A stretch of 64,000 bases of DNA from Streptomyces sp. RFCAC02 (GTDB lineage: Bacteria > Actinomycetota > Actinomycetes > Streptomycetales > Streptomycetaceae), in contig NZ_SAUH01000001.1 in assembly GCF_004193175.1 (NCBI RefSeq), positions 5,489,501-5,553,500 of the forward strand, read 5' to 3'. Under the pieces are notes generated by a model that ran no database searches, was not told where the DNA came from, and saw only the letters and a list, made by a program, of their open reading frames with translations. Made by a program: the position numbers and the translations under genes. Shown piece after piece: positions 48,673-56,967 of the stretch (its first letter is position 1; every line of letters begins with the position of its first letter).

Positions 48673-49616
48673 CGGGACCTCCGGGAGGACAGGCGCATGA
48701 CGACGGCCGACAGGACGGCGGACGCGGCGGCCAGCAGCAGTGAGGCGGCGGCGGCCCGGCCGTAGTCGTTGCTGATGAAGGCGGCCTCGTAGACGTAGAG
48801 GCTCGGCGTCCACGTGCTGGTGACGGAGGGGCTGAACGCCCGCAGCACGAGGGGTTCGGTGAACAGCTGGAGCGACCCGATGACCGTGAAGACGAGGGCG
48901 ACGAAGACGGTCGGCCGGATCAGGGGGACCTTGACGGTGAGGGCCGTGCGCAGGGGGCCGGCCCCGTCGACCCGCGCGGCCTCAAGCACCTCGCGCGGCA
49001 CGGTGCGCAGCGCCGTGTGGAAGATGATCATGTTGTAGCCGGTCCACTGCCAGGTCGCCATCGTGACGATGGACGGCAGGACACCGTTGCTGCCCAGCGG
49101 GTCCCAGGGCAGGACGTCGTTCAGGGGGCCGACGCCCGGGCTGAACAGGTACGCCCAGATGAGGCCCGCGATGACACCGGGCACGGCGTGCGGGATGAAG
49201 ACGGCGAGCGTCCACACCTGGCGGAGCCGCACCATCGCGCCGTCCAGCAGCAGGGCGAGGGCCAGCGCGAGCCCGAGCATCAGCGGGACGTGGACGACGG
49301 CGTACAGGGCGACATGCCCGACGCTGTCGAGGAACGCCCCGTCCGACAGGACCTCCCCGTAGTTGGCGAACCATACGAAGACGTCGTGCGGGCCGTCGAA
49401 GCCGAGCCCGGAGAGGCGTTCGGTGAACAGACTGAGGTACAGGGCGTAGCCGATGGGCACCAGCACGGTGCACAGCAGCAGGACGGCGAACGGGGCGGCC
49501 AGCGCGAGGCCGGCGAGCCGCGTGCGGTGTCCGGGGGAGCGCCGCGGCGGGGTGCTCCGGTCGTCCGGCGCGGCGTTTCCCTCGGTGGGCGCGGGCGCGG
49601 GGGCGGTGGCGGTCAT
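48669..49616 (-). CDS. Carbohydrate ABC transporter permease (MalF type)
   Basis: The 315-residue permease has about six helices after a Pro-rich N-terminus and the EAA loop ALRTVPREVLEAARVDGAGP. It starts with an ATG that overlaps the binding-protein stop, and it ends overlapping the MalG-type gene. Confidence 0.94.
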   Translation of the reverse strand: MTATAPAPAPTEGNAAPDDRSTPPRRSPGHRTRLAGLALAAPFAVLLLCTVLVPIGYALYLSLFTERLSGLGFDGPHDVFVWFANYGEVLSDGAFLDSVGHVALYAVVHVPLMLGLALALALLLDGAMVRLRQVWTLAVFIPHAVPGVIAGLIWAYLFSPGVGPLNDVLPWDPLGSNGVLPSIVTMATWQWTGYNMIIFHTALRTVPREVLEAARVDGAGPLRTALTVKVPLIRPTVFVALVFTVIGSLQLFTEPLVLRAFSPSVTSTWTPSLYVYEAAFISNDYGRAAAASLLLAAASAVLSAVVMRLSSRRSR

Positions 49617-50953
49617 GCCGGGCTCCCCTCGCGGACGGAGAGCCCGCGGTCGCGCATGTCGGAGAGGGCCTCCGCCTGCACGCCGCGCATGGCCCGCGGG
49701 ATGGTGGTGCCGCCGGTGCTGACGCCGCCCAGGGCGTCGGCGATCGACGAGAACAGACCGAGGGCGTTCGGTCCCCAGGTCCATTCCGGCACCCGGGCGT
49801 CGGCCTCGTCGAGGACGTCGTACACGGCGTCGCCGATGAAGTAGTCGTTCTGCACGACCTGCCGCGCGACGTCGCGGTTCGGCAGGTAGGCGGGGAAGGG
49901 GGAGGTGAACTCGGCGCCGATGCGCGGGACCTCGGGGTCGGTGCTCAGCCAGCGCAGGAACGTCAGGGCGGCGTCGGCGACCTCGCTCTCCCTCGATATG
50001 CCGAACGCGGTGCCGCCCTGCATGCCGTTGGCAGGGGCGTCGGCGCGCCAGACCGGCATCGTGGCGACGGCCCAGCGCCCGGTGTCGTCGGGGATGGACT
50101 TCTTGAGCGTGCCGACGCTCCAGGCCGCGCCGAGGAGCCCCCACAGCCGGCCCTCGTGCATGCCGGCGATCCAGTCCTGCGTGCCGGTGCCGCCGGCGGC
50201 GACGAGGTCGTAGGCGATGAGGTCCTGCCAGTAGTCGCCGGTGCGCAGCGTCCCGTCGCCGGCCACGTCGACGATCCAGGTGTCGCCCTCGATCCGCCAC
50301 CACGGGTCGCCCGCGCCCCAGGACATGCCGGCGAAGAACGAGCCGTCGTTGAGCGGGAAGGTGGTGATCCGCGCGCCCGGGTCGGCGGCGCGCACCGCCT
50401 CGGCCGCGGCGGCGAAGTCGTCCCAGGTGCGCGGGACGTCGATGCCGTGCGCGTCGAACAGGTCCTTGCGGTAGTAGAACGCCATGGGGGCCATGTCCAT
50501 GGGGACGGCCCACGTCCTGCCGTCCGGGCGGACCGCGCGCCAGGCGGCCTCGGAGTAGCCGTCCGCCAGGTCGGCCATCTCGTCGGTGATCTCGCGCAGG
50601 CCGCCGGTGGCCATGACCTGGATGAGTCCCTGGTACTCGACATGGAGGATGTCGGGCGCGTTGTGGGCGCGGATGGCGTTGGTCTGCTGCGCGTACCCCC
50701 CGGACAGGCCGGCGGCGATGACGCTCAGCTCGACTCGCACGTCGTCCTGGGCCGCGTTGAACGCCGCCACGTACCGGTCCATGCCGGTCATCCACGACCA
50801 GATGGTGACGCGGGTCGCGCCTGAAGCGGTCGTCGATGATGAGCAGCCGGTCAGCGCGGTGCCGCCGGCGGCGAGTGCCGCCGCGCCGGCCGTGGCGCGC
50901 AGGAAGGCGCGGCGGGGGTGGCCGAGGGCCGGTGCCCCCGTGGAAAACGTCAT
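49613..50953 (-). CDS. Carbohydrate-binding lipoprotein of ABC transporter
   Basis: The 446-residue family-1 solute-binding protein has an export signal with a twin-arginine-like RRAFLRA and the lipobox LTGCSSS (Cys about 37), so it is anchored outside the membrane. The mature part has the typical VTIWSWMTGMDRYVAAFN start and the DILHVEYQG strand. ATG at 50953 has a GAGGGGAAG ribosome-binding site. It is the first gene of the uptake operon, divergent from the lyase gene. Confidence 0.93.
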   Translation of the reverse strand: MTFSTGAPALGHPRRAFLRATAGAAALAAGGTALTGCSSSTTASGATRVTIWSWMTGMDRYVAAFNAAQDDVRVELSVIAAGLSGGYAQQTNAIRAHNAPDILHVEYQGLIQVMATGGLREITDEMADLADGYSEAAWRAVRPDGRTWAVPMDMAPMAFYYRKDLFDAHGIDVPRTWDDFAAAAEAVRAADPGARITTFPLNDGSFFAGMSWGAGDPWWRIEGDTWIVDVAGDGTLRTGDYWQDLIAYDLVAAGGTGTQDWIAGMHEGRLWGLLGAAWSVGTLKKSIPDDTGRWAVATMPVWRADAPANGMQGGTAFGISRESEVADAALTFLRWLSTDPEVPRIGAEFTSPFPAYLPNRDVARQVVQNDYFIGDAVYDVLDEADARVPEWTWGPNALGLFSSIADALGGVSTGGTTIPRAMRGVQAEALSDMRDRGLSVREGSPA

Positions 50954-51033
50954 TGTTCACTTCCCCTCTGAGCCCCGTTGGGGTGCGCCCCGGTGAGCCC
51001 GGGGATGCCGGCCCACTTCAACGGTGTGCGATA

Positions 51034-51075
51034 GTTCGAGTCAATCAGTTCGACACAATCGTTCAGAATCGATCA
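51034..51075. promoter_or_regulatory. Tandem direct-repeat operator between uptake operon and lyase/regulator operon
   Basis: Three head-to-tail repeats lie together: GTTCGAGTCAATCA at 51034-51047, GTTCGACACAATC at 51048-51060 and GTTCAGAATCGATCA at 51061-51075. The last one runs into the AGGAG ribosome-binding site of the lyase gene. Direct repeats of TTCGA type are typical of DeoR-family sites. The nearby DeoR/LacI hybrid regulator is the obvious candidate (inference), and it could repress both directions. Confidence 0.6.
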
Positions 51076-51084
51076 GGAGCGAAA

Positions 51085-53055
51085 GTGGCAGGGAACACCC
51101 TCAGCGCGCGGCTCGCCCTCACCGAGCCGCCCGCCGACGGTCACGACCCGCTCGCCGACGCCCTGCGGGACGCGCCGGAACGGCTGCCCGTGCCACCGGT
51201 GACCGACCGCGCCACCTGGGACGCCGTCGCCCCCGCGACCCGCGAGGGCCTCCTCGCGCTCGCCGCCTCCGCGCTGCGCCGCCCGCCACCGGTCCTCCGA
51301 GCGTCGGACTGGTCCCGCGCCCTCCGCGACGGCGTCCGCACGGCACACGAGGACCCCGCCAGGGAACTGCGCACCCGCACCGCGCTGTTCGTCCTCGCCG
51401 CCGTCCTCACCGGGGAACAGGCTGACGCGACCGCGCCACCCGGCGCGACCCCCCACCTCGACGCCGCCGCCGACGGCATCGTCGCCCTGTGCGAGACCAC
51501 CACCTGGTGCTGGGCGCCGCACGACACCCGCACCGCCGCCCGCGGCGAGGTCCTCGCCGACCCGGACGACCCGTTCCTCGACCTGGGCGCCGCCGAGGTC
51601 ACCGCGCTGCTCGCCTGGGCGGACCACGTGCTCGGCCCGCACCTCGACCGGCGCGTTCCCGGGCTCCGCCGCCGCATCCGGCGCGAGGTCGCGGCCCGCG
51701 CCGTCGAACCGTTCGTCCGCGTCCGCGACTGGCACTGGATCGGCATCGGCAAGCCCGCCGACAACTGGAACCCCTGGATCCACAGCGCCGTGCTCGCCGC
51801 CGCGCTGCTCCTCACCGACGACCCCGCGGACCGCGCCCGCGTCGTGCGCCTCGCCCTCGCGGGGCTCGACCGGTTCATCGCCGCGCTGCCCGACGACGGC
51901 GGTGTCGACGAGGGAGTCGCCTATTGGTGGCACGGTGCCTGCCGGCTGCTGGAGAGCCTCGACCTCGTGGCCGCCGCGGGCGGTCCGCGCCTGGACGCGC
52001 GCGACCTGCCGGTCCTGCGTCAACTCGCGCGCTTCCCCCACCGGATGCACCTCGGCGGCCCCTGGTACGTCAACCCGGGCGACGCGCGCGCCCGTCTTGC
52101 GGGACCCCAGCCCTGGCACGTGCTCCACCGCTGGGGAGCCGCCATCGGCGACCCGGCCGTCCGCGCCCACGCCCTCGCCCGCGCCGCCGCCGACCCGCTC
52201 GCCGCCCGGCCCGAGGCCGGCCTCGGCAGCGCCCTCGCCGCCCTCGCCGACCCGCTGTGGAACGCCGCCCACACGGCCGCCCGCGCCGACCGCGCAGAAG
52301 CCGGCGACAGCCCGTGGCTCGCCCCCGCGCAGTGGCTGCCGCGCGTCCAGGTGCTGGTCGCCCGCGAACGGCCGCGCTCGGCCCGCGGCCTCACCGTCGC
52401 CGCCAAGGCCGGGCACAACGGCGAGCGCCACAACCACCTGGACGTCGGCTCGTACTGGGTCGCCGTCGACGGCCGCCCCCTGATCGTGGACATAGGCCAG
52501 CCCACGTACACCGCCGACAGCTTCGGACCCGGCCGTTACACCGCCTGGCCGCTGCGCAGCGCCTGGCACAACGTCCCCGAACCCGGGGCCGAGCAGGCCC
52601 CCGGCGCCGACCGCGCCGCGCGCGGCGCCGAGGCCCGGCTGACCGACGGGGCGGCGGAGCTGGCCGCCGATCTCACCGCCGCCTACCCGCCCGGCACCCT
52701 CGACGGCTGGCACCGCACCGTCCGCCTCGTACGGCCGGCCCGGACCGCGCACGGAACCGCCCCCGCGCAGGTGGTCGTCGGCGACCGCTGGACCGGCGCG
52801 GGCCGCACCGTCCGCCTGCGCCACATCCTCGCCGGCGAAGTCGGACTCGCCGCCGCCCACGCCACGGTCCGCCCGCCGGACGGCCGCGCCCTGCGCATCA
52901 CGTGGGACCCGGCGGCCGCGACGGCCGCGCTCGACCACCGGGAACTGGACGACCCGCTGCTGCGGGCGTCCTGGGGCGAGCGGCTCACCCGGCTCACCCT
53001 CACCGCGCGGCCCGCCGTCACCGCGCTCGACGTCCGGATGGAGGTCCTGCCATGA
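51085..53055 (+). CDS. Heparinase II/III-family polysaccharide lyase-like protein
   Basis: The 656-residue protein has an N-terminal alpha/alpha barrel and the heparinase II/III C-terminal beta domain with AKAGHNGERHNHLDVGSYWV (about 438-457), in which the GHNGxRHNHxD string carries the family His and Asp residues. There is a NWNPWIHSA segment in the barrel region. No signal peptide is visible, so it should act in the cytosol on an imported oligosaccharide, which agrees with the uptake operon. GTG at 51085 follows AGGAG. It is coupled by ATGA to the regulator. Confidence 0.88.
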   Translation: MAGNTLSARLALTEPPADGHDPLADALRDAPERLPVPPVTDRATWDAVAPATREGLLALAASALRRPPPVLRASDWSRALRDGVRTAHEDPARELRTRTALFVLAAVLTGEQADATAPPGATPHLDAAADGIVALCETTTWCWAPHDTRTAARGEVLADPDDPFLDLGAAEVTALLAWADHVLGPHLDRRVPGLRRRIRREVAARAVEPFVRVRDWHWIGIGKPADNWNPWIHSAVLAAALLLTDDPADRARVVRLALAGLDRFIAALPDDGGVDEGVAYWWHGACRLLESLDLVAAAGGPRLDARDLPVLRQLARFPHRMHLGGPWYVNPGDARARLAGPQPWHVLHRWGAAIGDPAVRAHALARAAADPLAARPEAGLGSALAALADPLWNAAHTAARADRAEAGDSPWLAPAQWLPRVQVLVARERPRSARGLTVAAKAGHNGERHNHLDVGSYWVAVDGRPLIVDIGQPTYTADSFGPGRYTAWPLRSAWHNVPEPGAEQAPGADRAARGAEARLTDGAAELAADLTAAYPPGTLDGWHRTVRLVRPARTAHGTAPAQVVVGDRWTGAGRTVRLRHILAGEVGLAAAHATVRPPDGRALRITWDPAAATAALDHRELDDPLLRASWGERLTRLTLTARPAVTALDVRMEVLP

Positions 53056-54152
53056 CCCTGGCCGCCGAGCGGCACGCCGTGATCCTCGCCGCCGTGCGGA
53101 GCGAGGGAACGGTGCGCCTCGCCGATCTCGTCCACCGTCTGGGCGTGTCGGCGGTCACGGTCCGGCGCGACGTGACCGAACTCGCCGACCGCGGCCTGCT
53201 GCTGCGCGTCCACGGCGGGGTCACCCTGCCGCACCGCCTCGGACGGCAGGAGCAGCAGGCCGACGGCGGCACCGTCTTCGGACCGCCGGCCGCCGGGACG
53301 CTGGTCGGCATGGTCGTGCCCTCCGTCGAGTACTACTGGCCGCACGTCGTCCAGGGAGCCCAGACCGCCGTGCAGGCGGCGGGCGGGCGGCTCGTCATGC
53401 GCGTCTCCTCCTACGATCCGGCCGAGGACCGGCGCCAGATCGCCGCGCTGCTCGACCGCGGGGTGCGCACCCTGCTCGCCGCCCCCGTCGTCACCGGCCC
53501 CGCCGGCCTCGAACTCCTCCGCTGGCTCGGTGGTCTGCCGGTACCCGTCACCCTCGTCGAGCGCCTGCCGCCGCCGGCACTGCCGACCCTCGCGCTGGAC
53601 GCCGCCACCACGGCCCACGCGCTGGGCGCCGGGCTCGCCGTACGCCACCTCGTGACGCTCGGCCACCGCTCCGTCGCCCTCGTCACCTCCCGCACCAGCC
53701 CCACCAGCCGTGCCCTTCGGCGCGGTTGGGAGGAGACGACCCGTGAACTCGGCCTGCCGGCCGACCCAGGACTCGACATCGACGTGCCGGCGTACGGCAC
53801 ACCCGGCTGGGCCGCCACCTACGACGCCGTGCTGCGCCGCTGCCGGGAGGACGGCGTGCGCGCTCTGCTGGTCCACTCCGACCGCGAGGCCATCGGGATG
53901 GTCGAGCGCGCCCGCGACCTCGGGATCGCCGTCCCCGGCGAACTGGCCTTCGTCTCCTACGACGACGAGGTCGCCGCCACGTCCGACCCGCCGCTGACGG
54001 CCGTGCGGCCCCAGAAGCACCGGCTCGGCCGCCTCGCCGCCGAACTCGCCCTCGCCCGGGCCGCGGAGGCCGGCCCGCGGCCCGTCCACCGGGTGGAACT
54101 GTGGCCGACCCTGGAGATCAGGGAATCATGCGGCGGGCACCCCGGTGCCTGA
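53052..54152 (+). CDS. DeoR/LacI hybrid transcriptional regulator
   Basis: The 366-residue regulator has a DeoR-type helix-turn-helix (VRLADLVHRLGVSAVTVRRD then ELADRGLLLRVHGG, about 21-56) joined to a LacI-type sugar-binding domain (VGMVVPSVEYYWPHVVQGAQ, later LAFVSYDDEVAATSDPPLTAV). Such hybrids sense a sugar or oligosaccharide and repress uptake and degradation genes. The direct repeats upstream of the lyase gene are the likely site. It is translated with the lyase gene by ATGA overlap. Confidence 0.9.
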   Translation: MTLAAERHAVILAAVRSEGTVRLADLVHRLGVSAVTVRRDVTELADRGLLLRVHGGVTLPHRLGRQEQQADGGTVFGPPAAGTLVGMVVPSVEYYWPHVVQGAQTAVQAAGGRLVMRVSSYDPAEDRRQIAALLDRGVRTLLAAPVVTGPAGLELLRWLGGLPVPVTLVERLPPPALPTLALDAATTAHALGAGLAVRHLVTLGHRSVALVTSRTSPTSRALRRGWEETTRELGLPADPGLDIDVPAYGTPGWAATYDAVLRRCREDGVRALLVHSDREAIGMVERARDLGIAVPGELAFVSYDDEVAATSDPPLTAVRPQKHRLGRLAAELALARAAEAGPRPVHRVELWPTLEIRESCGGHPGA

Positions 54153-54367
54153 CCGGTCGCACCCGCCCCTCATGCCACTTCCGCACCTTCAGCCCCGGGG
54201 GAGGCAACGTGGACCGGCCGTGCCGCGTCCTTCCCGCCGGTACGCCGGTTCGCCGCGCGTCAACCGCAGGTCGCCGCACGGTCGTTCGCCCGGTGAATCC
54301 CACGGTTCGTCACGCATTGTCACTGACGTCCACTACAGTTGCGTCAACCGTGTCCAGGGAGGTTCCT

Positions 54368-55522
54368 GTGTCCGAACCATCCGCAGCGCCGAGATCCCCG
54401 GCCCCCCCGGCTTCCACGGCCGCCCGCCCCGCGCGGCCCCGGCTGTGGCCCGCCTCCTTCGGCGCCGAGCCCACCGGTGAACGGCTCGCCCGCATCCGCC
54501 GCTCACCGCAGTTCCGCGACGGCGCCTTCCGCAACGAGCGGTCCACCACCACCGCGGCCCCCCGGGCCGCCCTCCCGATGCTGCGGGACTTCCTCCGCCG
54601 CTCCGACCGCGTGCGGCGCAAGCCGGCCGGCAGGCTGCCGGTCGTCCGCCCCAGCGCCGCCGAGCTGAGCGGCGCGCCCGCCTCGGGGCTGCGCCTCACC
54701 TGGACCGGACACGCCGGCGTCCTCGTGCACATCGACGGCCACCGCCTGCTGTTCGACCCGGTCTGGGGCGAGCGCTGCTCGCCGTTCTCCTTCGCGGGCC
54801 CCCGCCGGCTCCACCCGTCGCCCGCGCCGCTCGCCGACCTCGGGCACCTCGACGCGGTCGTCATCTCCCACGACCACTACGACCACCTCGACATGCCCAC
54901 CGTCAGGGCCATCACCCGCCACACGGACACCGTCTTCGCCGTGCCCCTGGGAGTCGGCGCCCACCTGGAGCACTGGGGCGTCCCGCCGTCCCGCATCATC
55001 GAGCTCGACTGGTACGAGTCCGCGAGCCTCGGCGAGCTGACCCTCACCGCCACCCCCGGCCAGCACTTCTGCGGGCGCGGTGTCCGCAACCAGGGCAGGA
55101 CCCTGTGGGCCTCCTGGGCCGTCACGGGGCCGCGCCACCGCGTCTTCCACAGCGGCGACACCGGGTACTTCCCCGGCTTCGCCGAGATAGGCCGGCGCCT
55201 CGGCCCGTTCGACGCGACCATGATGCAGATCGGCGCGTACAGCTCCGACTACTGGCCGGACATCCACATGACCCCCGAGGAGGGCGTCCAGGCGCACCTC
55301 GACCTGTCCGGCGGCACCCCGCACGGTGTGCTGCTGCCCATCCACTGGGGCACGTTCAACCTCGCCCTGCACGCCTGGGACGAGCCCGTCGAACGCACGG
55401 TGGCCGACGCGAAGGGCCGCGGGGTCACCGTCGCGCTGCCGCGCCCCGGGGAGTCCTTCGAGCCGGACGGCGAGCTGCCCACCGAGCCGTGGTGGCAGGC
55501 GGTGGCCGCGCCCGGCGCCTGA
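54368..55522 (+). CDS. Metallo-beta-lactamase-fold hydrolase
   Basis: The 384-residue protein has the zinc motif SHDHYDHLD (about 170-178), the HFCGRG and FHSGDTGYFPGF blocks and PIHWGTF. It resembles NAPE-PLD-like and UlaG-like hydrolases, which cut phosphodiesters or lactones. The N-terminus (about 45 residues) is Ala/Pro-rich and no signal peptide is evident. GTG at 54368 follows CAGGGAGGTTCCT. The region upstream (54153-54367) has no gene. Confidence 0.88.
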   Translation: MSEPSAAPRSPAPPASTAARPARPRLWPASFGAEPTGERLARIRRSPQFRDGAFRNERSTTTAAPRAALPMLRDFLRRSDRVRRKPAGRLPVVRPSAAELSGAPASGLRLTWTGHAGVLVHIDGHRLLFDPVWGERCSPFSFAGPRRLHPSPAPLADLGHLDAVVISHDHYDHLDMPTVRAITRHTDTVFAVPLGVGAHLEHWGVPPSRIIELDWYESASLGELTLTATPGQHFCGRGVRNQGRTLWASWAVTGPRHRVFHSGDTGYFPGFAEIGRRLGPFDATMMQIGAYSSDYWPDIHMTPEEGVQAHLDLSGGTPHGVLLPIHWGTFNLALHAWDEPVERTVADAKGRGVTVALPRPGESFEPDGELPTEPWWQAVAAPGA

Positions 55523-55592
55523 CGGCGCGGCCGGGGCCGGGGCCGGGCCGTCAGGCGGAGACATCCGCGCACGCCCCGGCCCCGGCCGGCCC

Positions 55593-55937
55593 TCATTCCT
55601 CCGCGCGCAGCGGATCGTGGCCGAGGGACATGAGCCGGTGGCGCCAGTCCGGTTCCGGGACCGTCGGCCGGGGACCCAGCTCGCGTTCCGCGGTCACCTC
55701 GTCCACCACGTCCCGCATGAGCGAGACGTCGTCGTCGGTCAGATCCATCTGCCGTTTCCGCAGGATCGACAGGACCCCGCGGCCCTGCTCAGGGCCGGAG
55801 TTCTCCGGCACCTCCTCGCTCAGCTCGCCGGCGCTGCTCGTCCGCAGCCACGCGGCCAGCTCCTGGGACGTCATGTTCACCGCGTTGTGGAACTCGGCCC
55901 ACAGCGCGTCGATCTCCAGTGCCTCTGCGTCGGCCAT
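55593..55937 (-). CDS. DUF3140 protein
   Basis: The 114-residue protein matches the small DUF3140 family: LEIDALWAEFHNAVNMTSQELAAWLRT, then ILRKRQMDLTDDDVSLMRDVVDEV. It is acidic, with no membrane segment; function is unknown. ATG at 55937 follows a GGGAGG ribosome-binding site, which favours it over an upstream in-frame start at 55967. It is convergent with the metallo-beta-lactamase gene. Confidence 0.85.
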   Translation of the reverse strand: MADAEALEIDALWAEFHNAVNMTSQELAAWLRTSSAGELSEEVPENSGPEQGRGVLSILRKRQMDLTDDDVSLMRDVVDEVTAERELGPRPTVPEPDWRHRLMSLGHDPLRAEE

Positions 55938-56018
55938 GTTGCCTCCCGTGTCGGGCGGACCGGTCACGTCCGGGTCCCCCGCCGCCGACGTGGGGAAACG
56001 TCCCGGCGCCGGCCCGTG

Positions 56019-56663
56019 TCACCCGCGGCCCGCCGCAACCACGTCCTGTGCGAGCTTCTTGTCCAGCGCGACCCGGACGAGGCCGGCCGACAGGCGGGCC
56101 AGGTCCTCGCGGGCCACCAGCCCACCGAGTGCCCCGGGGGAGGGGGGCAGCCCCACGCGTTCCGCGCCGTCGCCCGCCTTGCGGTCGATGTAGGGCGCGT
56201 ACTCCGGCCAGACGGCCTGCGCCTCGCGCAGGAAGATGTCCGCGCCGGCCGGCCCGATGCCGCGGAACTCCGTGAGCCGCCCGGCGGCCTTCCCGTCACC
56301 GTCGCCGCGCAGCCGCCGCAGGTCGCCGCCGTACCGCTCCAGCAGCAGGCCGGCCTCGTCGCCGAGCTGGGTCGCGGTCCGCTCGTCGTAGCGCCGGTAG
56401 TGACCGGCCCCGAGCGCGTCCACGCGGTCCTGCCAGCTCGCGCCCCGCATGTGCCGCGGATCGCGCATGCCCGCGTCGAACAGCGCCCGCGCCGCCGCCA
56501 TCGCGACATCGGCCCTGATGCGGGCCGACAGCAGATGGGACAGCACGAGCAACTGGTAGAGCGACCCGGGCGCGTTCCGCAGGCGGATGCCCGTCTCGTC
56601 CGCGTACGTCCGGCCGCAGCGGTCGAGCAGCGCCCGCGCGATCCTCTCGGTCCTCGCACTCAT
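56019..56663 (-). CDS. HhH-GPD DNA glycosylase-like protein
   Basis: The 214-residue protein has the helix-hairpin-helix and GPD segment FRGIGPAGADIFLREAQ (about 135-151) followed by the conserved Asp in PYIDRKAG. The Lys expected in bifunctional EndoIII enzymes is absent (Gly at that place), which implies a monofunctional glycosylase or a changed role. No iron-sulphur Cys cluster is seen. It is close to DUF3140 in the same orientation, a pairing I do not explain. Confidence 0.72.
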   Translation of the reverse strand: MSARTERIARALLDRCGRTYADETGIRLRNAPGSLYQLLVLSHLLSARIRADVAMAAARALFDAGMRDPRHMRGASWQDRVDALGAGHYRRYDERTATQLGDEAGLLLERYGGDLRRLRGDGDGKAAGRLTEFRGIGPAGADIFLREAQAVWPEYAPYIDRKAGDGAERVGLPPSPGALGGLVAREDLARLSAGLVRVALDKKLAQDVVAAGRG

Positions 56664-56715
56664 TCCCGGCACACCTCCCGCCTCGGCGCCCGGCCGCCCG
56701 CAGGGGCGGCCGGGC

Positions 56716-56892
56716 TCAGTCGGTCTCGGGACGCTGCTCCTCAGCGCGGCCCGGGCGCTGTGCCCCGGCCGCCCCGCGCTGCCAGCGCGGGGCGAGATGC
56801 AGTGCCTCGTTCGCGTCCTGCCGCAAGGGTTCCGTCTCCCGCCGCCAGGGTGCGCGGTGGACGCCGTACGCGTTGCTGACCGTCTCCGGCAT
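56716..56892 (-). CDS. Small hypothetical protein (58 aa)
   Basis: A short frame with ATG at 56892 has an unusually good ribosome-binding region (GAGGTGATGAGGAA). The product is charged, rich in Arg, Glu and Ala (MPETVSNAYGVHRAPWRRE at the start), with no membrane segment. No family is recognised. It lies between the glycosylase-like and GH1 genes in the same orientation. Confidence 0.4.
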   Translation of the reverse strand: MPETVSNAYGVHRAPWRRETEPLRQDANEALHLAPRWQRGAAGAQRPGRAEEQRPETD

Positions 56893-56967
56893 TTCCTCAT
56901 CACCTCGGTCAGTGCGGGTGCCCAGGCCGCACACGGTGAAACCGGTGGCCCACCGGGTGTGGGTGTG

